Source: Gammaproteobacteria bacterium
GTDB lineage: Bacteria; Pseudomonadota; Gammaproteobacteria; Thiohalobacterales; Thiohalobacteraceae
Direction of reading: 5' to 3'
DNA: 37,599 nt
Assembly (NCBI GenBank): GCA_016218375.1
Contig: JACREG010000198.1
Coordinates: forward strand, 1 to 37,599
The notes beneath the pieces are model-generated. The model was given only the letters and a program-made list of their open reading frames with translations. It had not been told where the DNA came from and did not search any database. Every line of letters begins with the position of its first letter. Positions within the stretch are counted from its first letter, which is position 1. Made by a program: the position numbers and the translations under genes. Of this stretch, positions 1 to 8,450 are shown one piece after another.

Positions 1-13
1 GGGCGATCCCTTC

Positions 14-67
14 CGCCTCCGAGCTGCGCTAGTCGGCTTCAGGGATCGACCCGCCGGCAGCCGGAAA
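14..67. repeat. End repeat, left copy (27-nt core plus 27 nt)
   Basis: These 54 bases recur, perfectly inverted, at 37543-37596. The first 27 nt (14-40) are a core also found in direct orientation at 37450-37476. Here the core sits in the loop of a short hairpin whose arms are 4-11 (CGATCCCT) and 41-48 (AGGGATCG). The function is unknown. The likely identity is a dispersed palindromic repeat at which the assembly stopped. Confidence 0.85.
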
Positions 68-117
68 TATTCGGCGCATGACGGCCTTCAGCCTGATGCA
101 CCCTACTTCTTGAGTTC

Positions 118-939
118 CTACGACGCAGGTTTCACCCAATTGATCTCGGCGGCGGTCCCCGGGCCGACGACGGTCCGGCTCAACGACATGGGCAAGTCGG
201 CCTCGGTTTCGGACAGCGGGATGCGCCCGCCCATGATTTCGGCGCGTTCCTGCGGGTAAAGCGGATCGCGATCGGGATCGGCAAAGCCCTGCGGATACAA
301 CGGCAGACTGTTGCTGAGATCGTATTTGTCCGTCGCGCCGACGGTGTGCAGCAGCTCATGCGCGATGACGACATTGTTCTGGCCGCCGAGTTTGCGCGCG
401 GCGAAGGCGTTGACCACGCCAATCATGCCCTTCTGCAAACCCAGCGAGTGCGCCACCCGGTCGGTCTGTGCCGGATCGAAATACTGCACGAACACCTGAA
501 TGTCACTGGGCGGGCCGACATACTCGCGCCCCACGCGCCACGCCCAATAGCGCATCTGCAAACTCCAGCCCATCACCGCCAGCCGTTGGCCGTTCGATGG
601 CGGCACGGGTGGGCGCTCGCGTACCTCGGAGGCTAGCCGCAGCTGCATGGGCGTGGATTCCGCGACACCGTAACGCGCGGCCTCGCGCGCCATGAATTCC
701 GCGACCGGGGCGAACGCCTCGTTGTCGAGACCGGCGATGTACTCCGCCGTCGCCGCGCTGCCGTCGGCATTGATCGGATAGATACTCACCCACAGCGACT
801 CGTCCCAATCGGTGCTGCGTCTGTGAGTCAACCAGGCATCGCCGGCCACCGCGAGCAGCAGCACTAGCAACAGCGCAATGCGCAGGGTGCGGAAGAAGCC
901 GCCCTGTTTGGGTATTTTTCTGTGCGATTTGACCGCCAT
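118..939 (-). CDS. Membrane-anchored metzincin-like putative zinc protease
   Basis: 273 aa. I do not recognise a named family. A basic N-terminus is followed by one hydrophobic segment (about residues 18-33), so the rest is probably periplasmic. At residues 194-204 the sequence reads HELLHTVGATD, which fits the metzincin zinc motif HExxHxxGxxD with Asp as third ligand, as in snapalysin-type enzymes. A methionine in EIMGG (about 236) could be the Met-turn. The conserved-looking stretch before it (about 145-190) would be the catalytic-domain core. Substrate and partners are unknown. The start at 939 has only a weak upstream Shine-Dalgarno. It is followed on the same strand by nothing before the window edge. 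The zinc-protease reading rests on the motif, not on overall homology. Confidence 0.7.
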   Translation of the reverse strand: MAVKSHRKIPKQGGFFRTLRIALLLVLLLAVAGDAWLTHRRSTDWDESLWVSIYPINADGSAATAEYIAGLDNEAFAPVAEFMAREAARYGVAESTPMQLRLASEVRERPPVPPSNGQRLAVMGWSLQMRYWAWRVGREYVGPPSDIQVFVQYFDPAQTDRVAHSLGLQKGMIGVVNAFAARKLGGQNNVVIAHELLHTVGATDKYDLSNSLPLYPQGFADPDRDPLYPQERAEIMGGRIPLSETEADLPMSLSRTVVGPGTAAEINWVKPAS

Positions 940-1000
940 GATTGTTCATCCCAAACAGCGAAGCGACTCGAGCCTGTCTCAGAATTGGCCAAGGCATCAC

Positions 1001-1036
1001 TTCGCGTCATGCACGCCTGCGCGGGTATGACGCGAA
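1001..1036. repeat. Short palindromic repeat fragment
   Basis: TTCGCGTCAT (1001-1010) and ATGACGCGAA (1027-1036) are perfect 10-bp inverted arms around a 16-nt loop. It resembles a degenerate copy of the CGTCAT...ATGACG intergenic family seen at 4936-5005 and 31624-31704. It lies between two minus-strand genes and could fold in the transcript. Confidence 0.5.
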
Positions 1037-1131
1037 CATTAGCCAGCAATGGGGTTTTCGATGCTGAGATAGGTTCTCGCCAAGTCATCGGCGGCAGGGA
1101 GCCGATCTGAATGCCGGAGAATCCGTGGCGC

Positions 1132-1551
1132 TCAGTCTTCCCCGCCCGTGGTGCGCCGCAACCGTTTGGTGGCACCACGCTTGGTCTTGTCGTCCACGCG
1201 CTGGCGGCGTTCGCCGCTGGGCACGCGGGTCGGAATGCGGCGCTTGGGTTTGACCAGCGCGCGCGCCAGCAAGGCCTCGAAGCGTTCCCAGGCATCGGCA
1301 CGATTGCGCTCCTGACTGCGGAAGCGGTTCGCCTCGATCGACAACACAGCTTCGGTGCTGACGCGCCGGCCGGCCAGTTTCTCCAGCCGCGCACGCACTG
1401 CCGGCAGCAAGCCAGCCTTGGCAAGGTAGACGCGCAGTTGGATGGCGGTCGCCACCTTGTTCACGTTCTGACCACCCGGTCCGGGCGAACGGATGGCGCG
1501 CCATTCCAGGGCATTGTCGGGTATGGAAGGAAGTTGCGGGGTGTTCGGCAT
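1132..1551 (-). CDS. arfB: Alternative ribosome-rescue factor ArfB (YaeJ)
   Basis: 139 aa, the usual length for this family. ArfB enters stalled ribosomes that lack a stop codon and hydrolyses the peptidyl-tRNA. The catalytic GGQ loop is at residues 26-28, within SPGPGGQNVNK, which matches the release-factor domain signature. The C-terminus is rich in Lys and Arg (about residues 98-136), as expected for the tail that reads the empty mRNA channel. The start at 1551 gives the standard N-terminus, with about 25 residues before GGQ. The flanking genes look functionally unrelated. Confidence 0.93.
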   Translation of the reverse strand: MPNTPQLPSIPDNALEWRAIRSPGPGGQNVNKVATAIQLRVYLAKAGLLPAVRARLEKLAGRRVSTEAVLSIEANRFRSQERNRADAWERFEALLARALVKPKRRIPTRVPSGERRQRVDDKTKRGATKRLRRTTGGED

Positions 1552-1714
1552 GGCCGCAGAGTAACGAGCCGCTGCCGGGCGAGCAAGTAAACGTATTACC
1601 CCAGGGCATTACGGATGCAGAGCGCGCGCCCAGGAAAGCAAGGGGGCGCAAGGGCAAGGCATTACCTTGGGACGAGGTGCGCACCCGGACACGCTGGCGC
1701 ACACCTCCATGCAA

Positions 1715-2233
1715 TCACGCCCTCCGCGGTCTGCGCCAGCCGAGCAGCGCCGCAAGTCCGCTCGACAACAGCCAGAACGCCGCGGGCACTGGCACGACCT
1801 GCTGCTGCACTTGGCCGCGAATCTCGCCGCCGGGGAATGTCGCCGTATGAATATTGATGTACCACAGACCCGCGAGCAGGTCGGTTGCTTGACTGCCCGT
1901 GATGGTCGTCGAGCCAATCATCGGACTGGTCAATCCACTGATGGCGCCGATGTTGACTTGCACGCCGGCATTGACGCCGACCGCCGCGGGACCGTGGAAG
2001 TGCGCTCCCGTAGCCGCGCCCGTCAGACCGCTGAAGCTGATATTCCAACCCAACAAGTTGCTGACATCGTCGAAGGTGACCGTCGCCGTTCCCGTGCCCA
2101 ACGTGGCATTGGTCGGAACTTCCTGACTGCCGTCGAGGGATGTATACAGATTTATGATGGCCGCCTGCGCTGCGACGGGGGCTAAACAGCACGCAAGTAG
2201 GATTAAAGTTCGGAAGCTTGTGACTCCAGACAT
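1715..2233 (-). CDS. CHRD-domain protein with PEP-CTERM sorting signal
   Basis: 172 aa. An N-terminal signal peptide ends near AQA (about residue 24). The middle (about 25-145) has the CHRD pattern, including GAHFHGPA and WYINIHTATFPGGEIRGQ. The C-terminus has VPVPAA, then a hydrophobic segment and RRPRR, a PEP-CTERM-type signal processed by exosortase in EPS-forming Gram-negatives. The protein is therefore probably exported and sorted to the envelope. Its molecular role is unknown. An ATG at 2260 is also in frame, but AAGGAG lies just upstream of the ATG at 2233, so the later start was chosen. A possible sigma-54 promoter sits at 2309-2324. Confidence 0.88.
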   Translation of the reverse strand: MSGVTSFRTLILLACCLAPVAAQAAIINLYTSLDGSQEVPTNATLGTGTATVTFDDVSNLLGWNISFSGLTGAATGAHFHGPAAVGVNAGVQVNIGAISGLTSPMIGSTTITGSQATDLLAGLWYINIHTATFPGGEIRGQVQQQVVPVPAAFWLLSSGLAALLGWRRPRRA

Positions 2234-2635
2234 GAGATTTCTCCTTCGTATGTTGACCATGACGGGAACAACACAGCAGCGCGCTCGAACAGAGTGGCGG
2301 TGTTATCGAGCATATTTTGCGCCATCCGGAATTGGCTTTATTTATCGGCGCGTTACAGCACATCGATTTTAGCGATCCGAAAATTACGTCAGCTTTATCG
2401 ACAACACATTTCGGACGGCAACGCTGCAACCCAAACAAGCCTCGCCAAATTCAGCCGGTTAACTAAACTCACTCCAGCAATGCGGTTGTTGATAAACCTG
2501 ACACCTCCATTACAACTTTGCCAATACCGACAATCGCCCATTGCCCGATGAATCGCTCGCACAGCTTACCCGCCATCGCCGGTTAGCATAGGATACGCAC
2601 GCGAGCGCCACGCACCCGAAATATAGAGATAACGC
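2234..2635. other. 402-bp divergent intergenic region
   Basis: Lies between the CHRD gene (minus) and msrB (plus). It is more AT-rich than the neighbouring genes. It holds the possible sigma-54 site at 2309-2324 for the minus-strand gene. I saw no convincing sigma-70 promoter for msrB and no conserved RNA structure. Confidence 0.5.
2309..2324 (-). promoter_or_regulatory. Possible sigma-54 promoter of the CHRD/PEP-CTERM gene
   Basis: On the minus strand the sequence is TGGCGCAAAATATGCT. It has the required GG-N10-GC spacing and matches TGGCAC-N5-TTGC at most positions. It is about 76 nt upstream of the ATG at 2233, giving a leader of roughly 65 nt. PEP-CTERM genes in several proteobacteria are controlled by the PrsK/PrsR two-component system with sigma-54, which makes the site plausible. 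Not proven. Confidence 0.45.
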
Positions 2636-3049
2636 ATGAGCGACAAGATCGAAAAGACCGACGCGCAATGGCGCGAACAACTCTCGCCCGAGGCCTATCA
2701 TGTCACGCGGACGGCCGGCACCGAACGCCCCTTCACCGGCCAGTATCACAACTTCAAAGGCATCGGCGAGTACCGTTGCGTTTGCTGCGGCGCGCCGTTG
2801 TTCGTCTCCGAGAATAAATTCGACTCCGGTTGCGGTTGGCCGAGCTTCTACCAACCCGCCGCCGACGCGCCCATCGACGAGCACGTCGACCGCAGTCACG
2901 GTATGATCCGCACCGAAGTGCGGTGCGCACACTGCGATGCGCACCTCGGCCACGTATTCCCGGATGGCCCGCAACCGACCGGCCTGCGCTATTGCATCAA
3001 TTCGGTGGCCCTGGATTTCAAACAACGGGATTTCAAACCGCGCGAATAA
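2636..3049 (+). CDS. msrB: Peptide-methionine (R)-S-oxide reductase MsrB
   Basis: 137 aa, full length for a cytoplasmic MsrB. It reduces the R form of methionine sulfoxide in proteins, using thioredoxin. The structural zinc is held by Cys48/Cys51 (CVCC) and Cys97/Cys100 (CAHC). The catalytic Cys is 120 in RYCINS, and Cys66 in SGCGWPSF is in the usual place for a resolving cysteine. The start has GAGAT upstream at a usable distance. The next gene begins 25 nt after the stop, so the two are probably co-transcribed. Confidence 0.95.
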   Translation: MSDKIEKTDAQWREQLSPEAYHVTRTAGTERPFTGQYHNFKGIGEYRCVCCGAPLFVSENKFDSGCGWPSFYQPAADAPIDEHVDRSHGMIRTEVRCAHCDAHLGHVFPDGPQPTGLRYCINSVALDFKQRDFKPRE

Positions 3050-3074
3050 ACCGCGCAACCACAAGGAGGTCACC

Positions 3075-4928
3075 ATGTCCAAAATACCCGCCCGTAAACG
3101 TAACGTCCGCCCGGATACGCCGGATTTCCGCGATCTGCCGTTCCGCCCGAACATCGCCGTCGCGCCGCGACCGGCTTTGTTCCCGGACATCGCGTTGGGC
3201 GTGAAGAACCAGCATGACACCAGCGCCTGCACCGGCTTTTCCCTGTCGCTGGTCGTCGAATATCTATTGCGCAAGGCGCGTCGCGAGGCCGCGCCGGAAG
3301 TCTCGCCGTACATGCTCTACTCGATGGCGCGCCGCTACGACGAATTCCCCGGCTCGCGTGACGAAGGCTCCAGTCTGCGCGGTGCGCTCAAGGGCTGGCA
3401 CAAGCACGGCGCCTGCGCCGAGGCCTTGTGGAAGACTGGCCTCAAAATGCCGCCCGCACCGAAAAAAACCGAAGACGATTGGTGGCTGGACGCCGTCAAT
3501 CGCCCGCTCGGCGCCTATTACCGCATCGATCCGAAACAGATCACCGATATCCACGCCGCACTCAACGAAGTCGGCATTGTCTACGCCAGCACCGACACGC
3601 ACGCCGGCTGGGACAAGGGCAACGACCTCAAGCGCAAGCGACCGAAATCGTTCGCCGACAAAATATTCACCATCCCCGCGCAGAAAGGCGGCGACGGCGG
3701 CCATGCCATCGCGCTGGTCGGTTACAACGATCAGGGCTTTCTGTTGCAGAACTCCTGGGATACGGACTGGGGCACCGGCGGTTACGCGATCCTCACCTAC
3801 GAGGACTGGACGGATAACGCCATGGACTGCTGGGTGGCGCAACTCGGTGTCGTCACCCAGGAACACAAGGCGCTGGCGGCCAGCACTACGCTACGCACCG
3901 ACAGCCGCGGTCGCGTCGCACTCGCCGCCGGCACCGCGCTGCGTAATCGTGAAATCTCGCCGTTCGTGGTGGACATGGGCAACAACGGGAAACTCTCCAA
4001 CAGCGGCCTATTCCGCACCAGCGCGGACGATGTGCGCGCCATCGTCGACGTACATCTGGCCGAAGCGCGCAAACGCTGGAATCTGGGCAACAAGCCCATC
4101 GATGTGTGTATCTACGCCCACGGCGGATTGGTCGGCGAAAAGGACGCCGCGGCGAATGCTGCCGAGTGGATTCCCCTGCTCTACGACAACCAGATCTTTC
4201 CGATCTATCTGATGTGGGAAACCGACCTGATGAACACCGTGCTCAACCGTATCGGCGACGCGGTCCGCGACGTGCCGCGCCCGGCCGGTGGCGGCGCAGG
4301 CTTTTGGTCGCGCGCCGAGCGCTGGTGGAACGAACGCCTGGAACGCGCGCTCGCCAAACCCGGCACGCAGGTCTGGGGCGAAATGAAACAAAACGCCGCC
4401 TCGCTCAGCGGCAACAAGCAATCCGGCGCCGCGCTGTTGTACAACGCCTTCGCCAACTCCGCCGCCGCCAAACTACCGGTGCGCTTTCACTTGGTCGGTC
4501 ATTCCGCCGGCAGCATCGTCCACGCACATATCATCGATGCGCTCGCGGACAGACTGAAGTTCGAGTCGGTGAGTTTCCTCGCCCCGGCCGTGCGCCACGA
4601 CACCTTCGACACCCTGGTGCGCCCGCGTCTCGCCGACGGCACCATCAAGCGCTATCAGCAATTCCACCTCACCGACAAAGCCGAGGAAGACGACACCACC
4701 TGCGGCCCGTACAAACGCTCATTGCTGTATTTGGTATCGGAGTCGTTCGAAGGCGGTAAACGCACGCCGATTCTCGGCATGCAGAAATACTTCGATCCGG
4801 AAGTGGCCAAGCTCAAGAACGTCACCGTACACATCTCGCCGTGCAAGACCAGCACCAGCACCACGCACGGCGGGTTTGATAACGATGGACCGACGCAGAA
4901 GAATGTCGTCAAATTCATCAAGCAATAA
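3075..4928 (+). CDS. Papain-like (C1) peptidase fused to an alpha/beta hydrolase
   Basis: 617 aa. The open frame extends upstream into msrB, but AAGGAGGT directly precedes the ATG at 3075. Residues about 35-265 are a C1 peptidase: KNQ with Gln46 (oxyanion hole), Cys52 in SACTGFS, His210 in GGHAIALVGY and Asn226 in QNSWDTDWG, so the triad looks intact. Residues about 340-617 look like an alpha/beta hydrolase: YAHGG (347-351) resembles an oxyanion-hole loop and Ser477 lies in a GHSAG nucleophile elbow. There is no signal peptide or propeptide, so the protein is probably cytoplasmic unless secreted by a non-Sec route. Substrates are unknown. Lipase or effector roles are possible, but nothing nearby supports a secretion system. 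Confidence 0.82.
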   Translation: MSKIPARKRNVRPDTPDFRDLPFRPNIAVAPRPALFPDIALGVKNQHDTSACTGFSLSLVVEYLLRKARREAAPEVSPYMLYSMARRYDEFPGSRDEGSSLRGALKGWHKHGACAEALWKTGLKMPPAPKKTEDDWWLDAVNRPLGAYYRIDPKQITDIHAALNEVGIVYASTDTHAGWDKGNDLKRKRPKSFADKIFTIPAQKGGDGGHAIALVGYNDQGFLLQNSWDTDWGTGGYAILTYEDWTDNAMDCWVAQLGVVTQEHKALAASTTLRTDSRGRVALAAGTALRNREISPFVVDMGNNGKLSNSGLFRTSADDVRAIVDVHLAEARKRWNLGNKPIDVCIYAHGGLVGEKDAAANAAEWIPLLYDNQIFPIYLMWETDLMNTVLNRIGDAVRDVPRPAGGGAGFWSRAERWWNERLERALAKPGTQVWGEMKQNAASLSGNKQSGAALLYNAFANSAAAKLPVRFHLVGHSAGSIVHAHIIDALADRLKFESVSFLAPAVRHDTFDTLVRPRLADGTIKRYQQFHLTDKAEEDDTTCGPYKRSLLYLVSESFEGGKRTPILGMQKYFDPEVAKLKNVTVHISPCKTSTSTTHGGFDNDGPTQKNVVKFIKQ

Positions 4929-4935
4929 GGTTGGC

Positions 4936-5005
4936 CCGTCATGCCCGCGCAGGCGGGCATCCAGGTTTTTGCTGGTCTGGATTCCGGCATGCGCCGGAAT
5001 GACGG
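4936..5005. repeat. Intergenic double-hairpin repeat (CCGTCAT...ATGACGG), copy 1
   Basis: 70 bp between two convergent genes. The outer arms CCGTCAT and ATGACGG enclose two inner hairpins (CCCGC/GCGGG and TCCGG/CCGGA) separated by ATCCAG...CTGGAT. The same family occurs at 31624-31704. It is widely scattered in proteobacterial genomes and could act here as a two-way terminator for the protease and glpD transcripts. Confidence 0.8.
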
Positions 5006-5021
5006 AGCGGTCAGATGCGTG

Positions 5022-6185
5022 TTAACCCAAGCGCAGATCTTCAGTCCGCGCCCGCCGTACCCGCGCAGGCAACACCGCCTGCAACAATCTGACCGCCTTG
5101 GCCGCCGTTGCACGATAGGCGGTGAGTTTGCCGCCGTAAATCGACACCACGCGTTGCTCGTGTGTGATATGCAGGCGCGTATCGCGTGAGCGGCCGAAGG
5201 CGGCGTTGTCCGCGCGCGGTAACACGCGCAGGCCGGCGAAGGCTTCAGTGGGTTCGAGTCGTGCGTAGGCGGGGAAATAATGATGCACGGTGTTGAGCAG
5301 GTAATCGACCTCGGCCGGGGTGGGTGCGACGGCGGCGGGATCGCCTTGATAGATGCGTTCGGTGGTACCCACCAAGGTCTGGCCGTCGAGCCAGGGCATG
5401 ATGAACACGGCGCGGCCGTCGCGCGCCTCGGCGTAATACACGCCTTGGGTCAGGCGCTGCGGCAAGACGATATGCGTGCCGGCGACCCAATCGATGTCGA
5501 GCGTTTGCGCGCGCGGTTCGATGCGTTCCAGCAGCGCGTTGACCCAAGGGCCGGCGGCGTTGACGAGTGCGGCACAACGCAACACCTGTTCGCCCGTCGC
5601 ATCGCGATAGCGCACCTGCACGCCGTGTTCGTTGGCGACCGCGCTCAGCAGTGTCGCGGGCATTAACAGTCGCATCCCCAGACTTTCCGCCGAACGCACC
5701 ACGGCACGCGTCAGCGCCGCATCGTCGGTCTGCGCGTCGAAATAACGAAACACGGCTTGCAAACCGTCCTGACGCACACCATCGAGCGTCGCCCACTCGC
5801 TACGCGGCACCGTATCGAAACGCAGATCGGGACGCAAACCGCCCAGCAATGCATACAGACTCAAGCCCACGCGCAGCATGAACGGCCGGCGGAGGGTGTC
5901 GCGGTAGACCGGGAGGTAATGCGGCGTGAGGCGCACCAAGTCGGGGGCATTGCGCAACAGCAACGTACGTTCGCGCAGACACTCGCGCACCAGTTTCAGT
6001 TGGCCGCTTTCCAGATAGCGCAAGCCGCCGTGGATGAGTTTGCTGGAACGGCTCGATGTGCCGCTGGCGATGCCGGTCTGTTCCAGCAGCACGACACTGT
6101 AACCGGCGGCGGCCGCGGCCTGTGCAGCACCGGCGCCTTGGATACCGGCACCGACGACGATGATATCAACGTCAGCCGCGTTCAC
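5022..6185 (-). CDS. glpD: Short FAD-dependent glycerol-3-phosphate dehydrogenase, GlpD-like
   Basis: 387 aa. GlpD oxidises glycerol 3-phosphate to dihydroxyacetone phosphate at the inner membrane and passes electrons to quinone. The N-terminus has the FAD dinucleotide fold (VVGAGIQGAG), then the GlpD-typical SGTSSRSSKLIHGGLRYLE and LTPHYLPVY blocks. The end corresponds to SIYGGKLTAYR plus about 40 residues. Family members are usually about 500 aa, so the C-terminal DAO_C domain is missing and the stop is not an obvious frameshift. The start is taken as GTG at 6185, with AGGA 6 nt upstream and a 14-nt overlap with ugpQ. In-frame ATGs at 6206 and 6296 lie inside ugpQ. It is the last gene of the slyD-glpK-ugpQ-glpD run. 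Confidence 0.85.
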   Translation of the reverse strand: MNAADVDIIVVGAGIQGAGAAQAAAAAGYSVVLLEQTGIASGTSSRSSKLIHGGLRYLESGQLKLVRECLRERTLLLRNAPDLVRLTPHYLPVYRDTLRRPFMLRVGLSLYALLGGLRPDLRFDTVPRSEWATLDGVRQDGLQAVFRYFDAQTDDAALTRAVVRSAESLGMRLLMPATLLSAVANEHGVQVRYRDATGEQVLRCAALVNAAGPWVNALLERIEPRAQTLDIDWVAGTHIVLPQRLTQGVYYAEARDGRAVFIMPWLDGQTLVGTTERIYQGDPAAVAPTPAEVDYLLNTVHHYFPAYARLEPTEAFAGLRVLPRADNAAFGRSRDTRLHITHEQRVVSIYGGKLTAYRATAAKAVRLLQAVLPARVRRARTEDLRLG

Positions 6186-6927
6186 TGCGATCCTGCAAAC
6201 GCGCATCGGCGAGCAACTCGCCCACCGCCATGCTTTCCACGAAGGCGATGCCGCGCGCGGCGAGTGCGAGCGCCTGCACCGAGTCGGTGACTTCATACAC
6301 TACCCATTGCCACGGGCCTGGCCACAAGGGTTGCGGTTCCGGCGGCAGGCGGGTGTGGTTGGTGAAGAGAAAATCCGGCGCGAGCGCGCGGGCACGTCGC
6401 GCAGAGTCGTCGCTCCATTCGGCGGCCACCCAGCCGATGCGTAGCGGTGTCGCGAGTCGCGCGGCGAACAGAAAGGCATCGTCGTAGGAAATCAGTACGC
6501 AACGTTCGCGCACTGGTTCCAGTACACGCATGACGGCTTCATGCACGGCCTCGACACCGAAGCGTTGAATGCTCTCGGTCTTGATCTCGACAAAGGCTTG
6601 CACGTTTGGCTGTGTCGTCAGCCACGCGACGACCTCGGCGAGCGTCGGCAGCACCACCTCGGCGAAGCGCGTACCGAAACGCGCGGGTTCGCCGACACCG
6701 ATAGCGCTCAACTGTTGTGCGGTAATATCGAACAGCGAGCCGGGCCGACCGGCGGTACGGTCGAGGGTCGTGTCGTGCAGCAGCACCGGTATTTTGTCCG
6801 CGCTCAACTGCACGTCGAACTCCAGCCAGCGTGCGCCGGCCTGCACTGCGGCCTGGAGTGCCTGCAGGGTGTTCTCCGGATAGCGCGCGGCGTAGCCGCG
6901 GTGAGCGATGAGTGTCGGAGATTTCAT
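6172..6927 (-). CDS. ugpQ: Glycerophosphodiester phosphodiesterase UgpQ
   Basis: 251 aa, typical of the cytoplasmic enzyme. It hydrolyses glycerophosphodiesters to glycerol 3-phosphate and an alcohol. Catalytic His9 is in IAHRGYAARYPENT, the metal ligands Glu36 and Asp38 are in LEFDVQ, and the second catalytic His51 is in LLHDTTLDRT. There is no signal peptide, which separates it from periplasmic GlpQ. The 3' end overlaps glpD by 14 nt and the start lies 42 nt after the kinase gene, so the product can be oxidised by the next enzyme in the operon. Confidence 0.93.
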   Translation of the reverse strand: MKSPTLIAHRGYAARYPENTLQALQAAVQAGARWLEFDVQLSADKIPVLLHDTTLDRTAGRPGSLFDITAQQLSAIGVGEPARFGTRFAEVVLPTLAEVVAWLTTQPNVQAFVEIKTESIQRFGVEAVHEAVMRVLEPVRERCVLISYDDAFLFAARLATPLRIGWVAAEWSDDSARRARALAPDFLFTNHTRLPPEPQPLWPGPWQWVVYEVTDSVQALALAARGIAFVESMAVGELLADARLQDRSERG

Positions 6928-6969
6928 AAAGTTGTTGTCGACCTCACCGCAACGCGGCTTGAGAAACCT

Positions 6970-8418
6970 TCAATCCCGCAACGCCTGCCGCATCGCGTCG
7001 CACCAACGCCGATAACGCGCGACGCACGCGGGATTCGGTTGCGGCGCGAACAGTTCGCCGTCGGAATCGTGCCAGCCCAGACCCTCGGCATCGGCGAGCA
7101 GCCAGGCGACGCCGCGCGCGGTGGCCTCGGGCTGCGTGCTACGCAGGAGCGGCAGACCGCTGACATCGGCCAGACGCTGACACAGGCCGTCGAGTTGCGC
7201 GAGTCCGCCCGTGACGTGAATGCGTTGCACCGGTAGGTCGCCCTGGAGGCGCTGTAAATTCTCCACGATCAGAAACACGATGCTCTCGGCGACAGCCACG
7301 GCCTGCGCCCACGGTTCACTACAGTTTTCGTCTTGACCGATGAAGCGGCTGACAAAGTCGGCGCGCCACCAGGGCGAACCCAGGCCAGCGATGCCGTTGA
7401 GGAATAGCGGTATCTCGCTGTCCTTCCGCAACCAATGCGCAAGCTGCGCTTCGATAGCGTGGATACCCAACCGATCGCGCGCCCAATCGAGCGCGGTGCC
7501 GGCGCCGTTCACAGTTGCCTCCAACACATAGTCCGCGCGCGCGGCATCGGCATAGACGATGCTGGCGAGCATGCCCTCTGGCGGTGATGGCCATGCGGGA
7601 ACTGGTCGCTGGAGAAAGGCGCCCGTGCCCAGATTGATGTACAGCGTATCCGTGCGCGGCTGGCCGTCCGCATACAAGGCCGCCGATTGATCGCCGGTCA
7701 ACACGCGTAACGGCAAGGTGCTATCGCCCCAGGCCAGCGTGCCGTAGTCATAACGCGTTGGTGCGGTGTGCGGCAAATAACCGCGCTCAATACCGAACAG
7801 TTTTAGTAGTTCAACATCCCAGTCGCGCTCGCGTAGATTCCACAGCAAGGAGCGCGCGGCATTGGCGGGGTCGATCAACGCCGGTCGTTGCTGTAACAGA
7901 TTGGCGATGAGATAACTCGCCAAGGGTCCACAGGCCAGACGCCCATCGATAGCGGCCTCGCGCACGGCGGGGAGACGGTCGAGACACCAACGTAATTTGC
8001 TGGCGCCGTAATGCGGCGAGCGGTACAGACCGGTACGCGCATGCAGCCACGCGTCGTCGAGCGGGAGTTTTTCCAACCAAGCCTGCGCACGCCGATCTTG
8101 CCAGCTCATTGCAGGACTCAGCGCATGACCGTCGTTACGATCCCAACAAATACAATTGGAACGCTGGGTGGCAAGTCCGGCGGCACGCACGTGTTGCGCG
8201 CGCGCACCTAACGCGGCATGCACCTCCGCGACCACGGCGCGCAGCGACGCCACCAGCGTGTCGCCCTCCTGTTCGGCCCAACCGGGATGGGGAAAACGGG
8301 TATCGACAGCGATCTGCGCGCGGGCGATCACCTCACCGTCGGCGGAGAACACCAAGGCACGATTGGAATGACCGCCCTGGTCGAGGGCGAGAAAATACGG
8401 CTCAGCGGGCCGCGTCAT
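6970..8418 (-). CDS. glpK: FGGY-family kinase, probable divergent glycerol kinase
   Basis: 482 aa, close to the about 500 aa of glycerol kinase. The N-terminus LALDQGGHSNRALVF aligns with the ATP-binding LALDQGTTSSR signature, but the two threonines are replaced by Gly and His. In the substrate site Arg86 is retained while the next residue is Ser instead of the usual Glu. Trp (MSWQDRR) and Asp243-Gln244 (TGDQSAALYA) are retained. Context (ugpQ, glpD) argues for glycerol phosphorylation, but the changes leave the substrate open. The frame is open far upstream; ATG at 8418 was chosen because it gives the normal N-terminus and falls just after the upstream gene ends. No glpF-like facilitator is adjacent. 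Confidence 0.78.
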   Translation of the reverse strand: MTRPAEPYFLALDQGGHSNRALVFSADGEVIARAQIAVDTRFPHPGWAEQEGDTLVASLRAVVAEVHAALGARAQHVRAAGLATQRSNCICWDRNDGHALSPAMSWQDRRAQAWLEKLPLDDAWLHARTGLYRSPHYGASKLRWCLDRLPAVREAAIDGRLACGPLASYLIANLLQQRPALIDPANAARSLLWNLRERDWDVELLKLFGIERGYLPHTAPTRYDYGTLAWGDSTLPLRVLTGDQSAALYADGQPRTDTLYINLGTGAFLQRPVPAWPSPPEGMLASIVYADAARADYVLEATVNGAGTALDWARDRLGIHAIEAQLAHWLRKDSEIPLFLNGIAGLGSPWWRADFVSRFIGQDENCSEPWAQAVAVAESIVFLIVENLQRLQGDLPVQRIHVTGGLAQLDGLCQRLADVSGLPLLRSTQPEATARGVAWLLADAEGLGWHDSDGELFAPQPNPACVARYRRWCDAMRQALRD

Positions 8419-8450
8419 GCGACCGAGTTTCCCGACCCGAGCTGGCCGTG

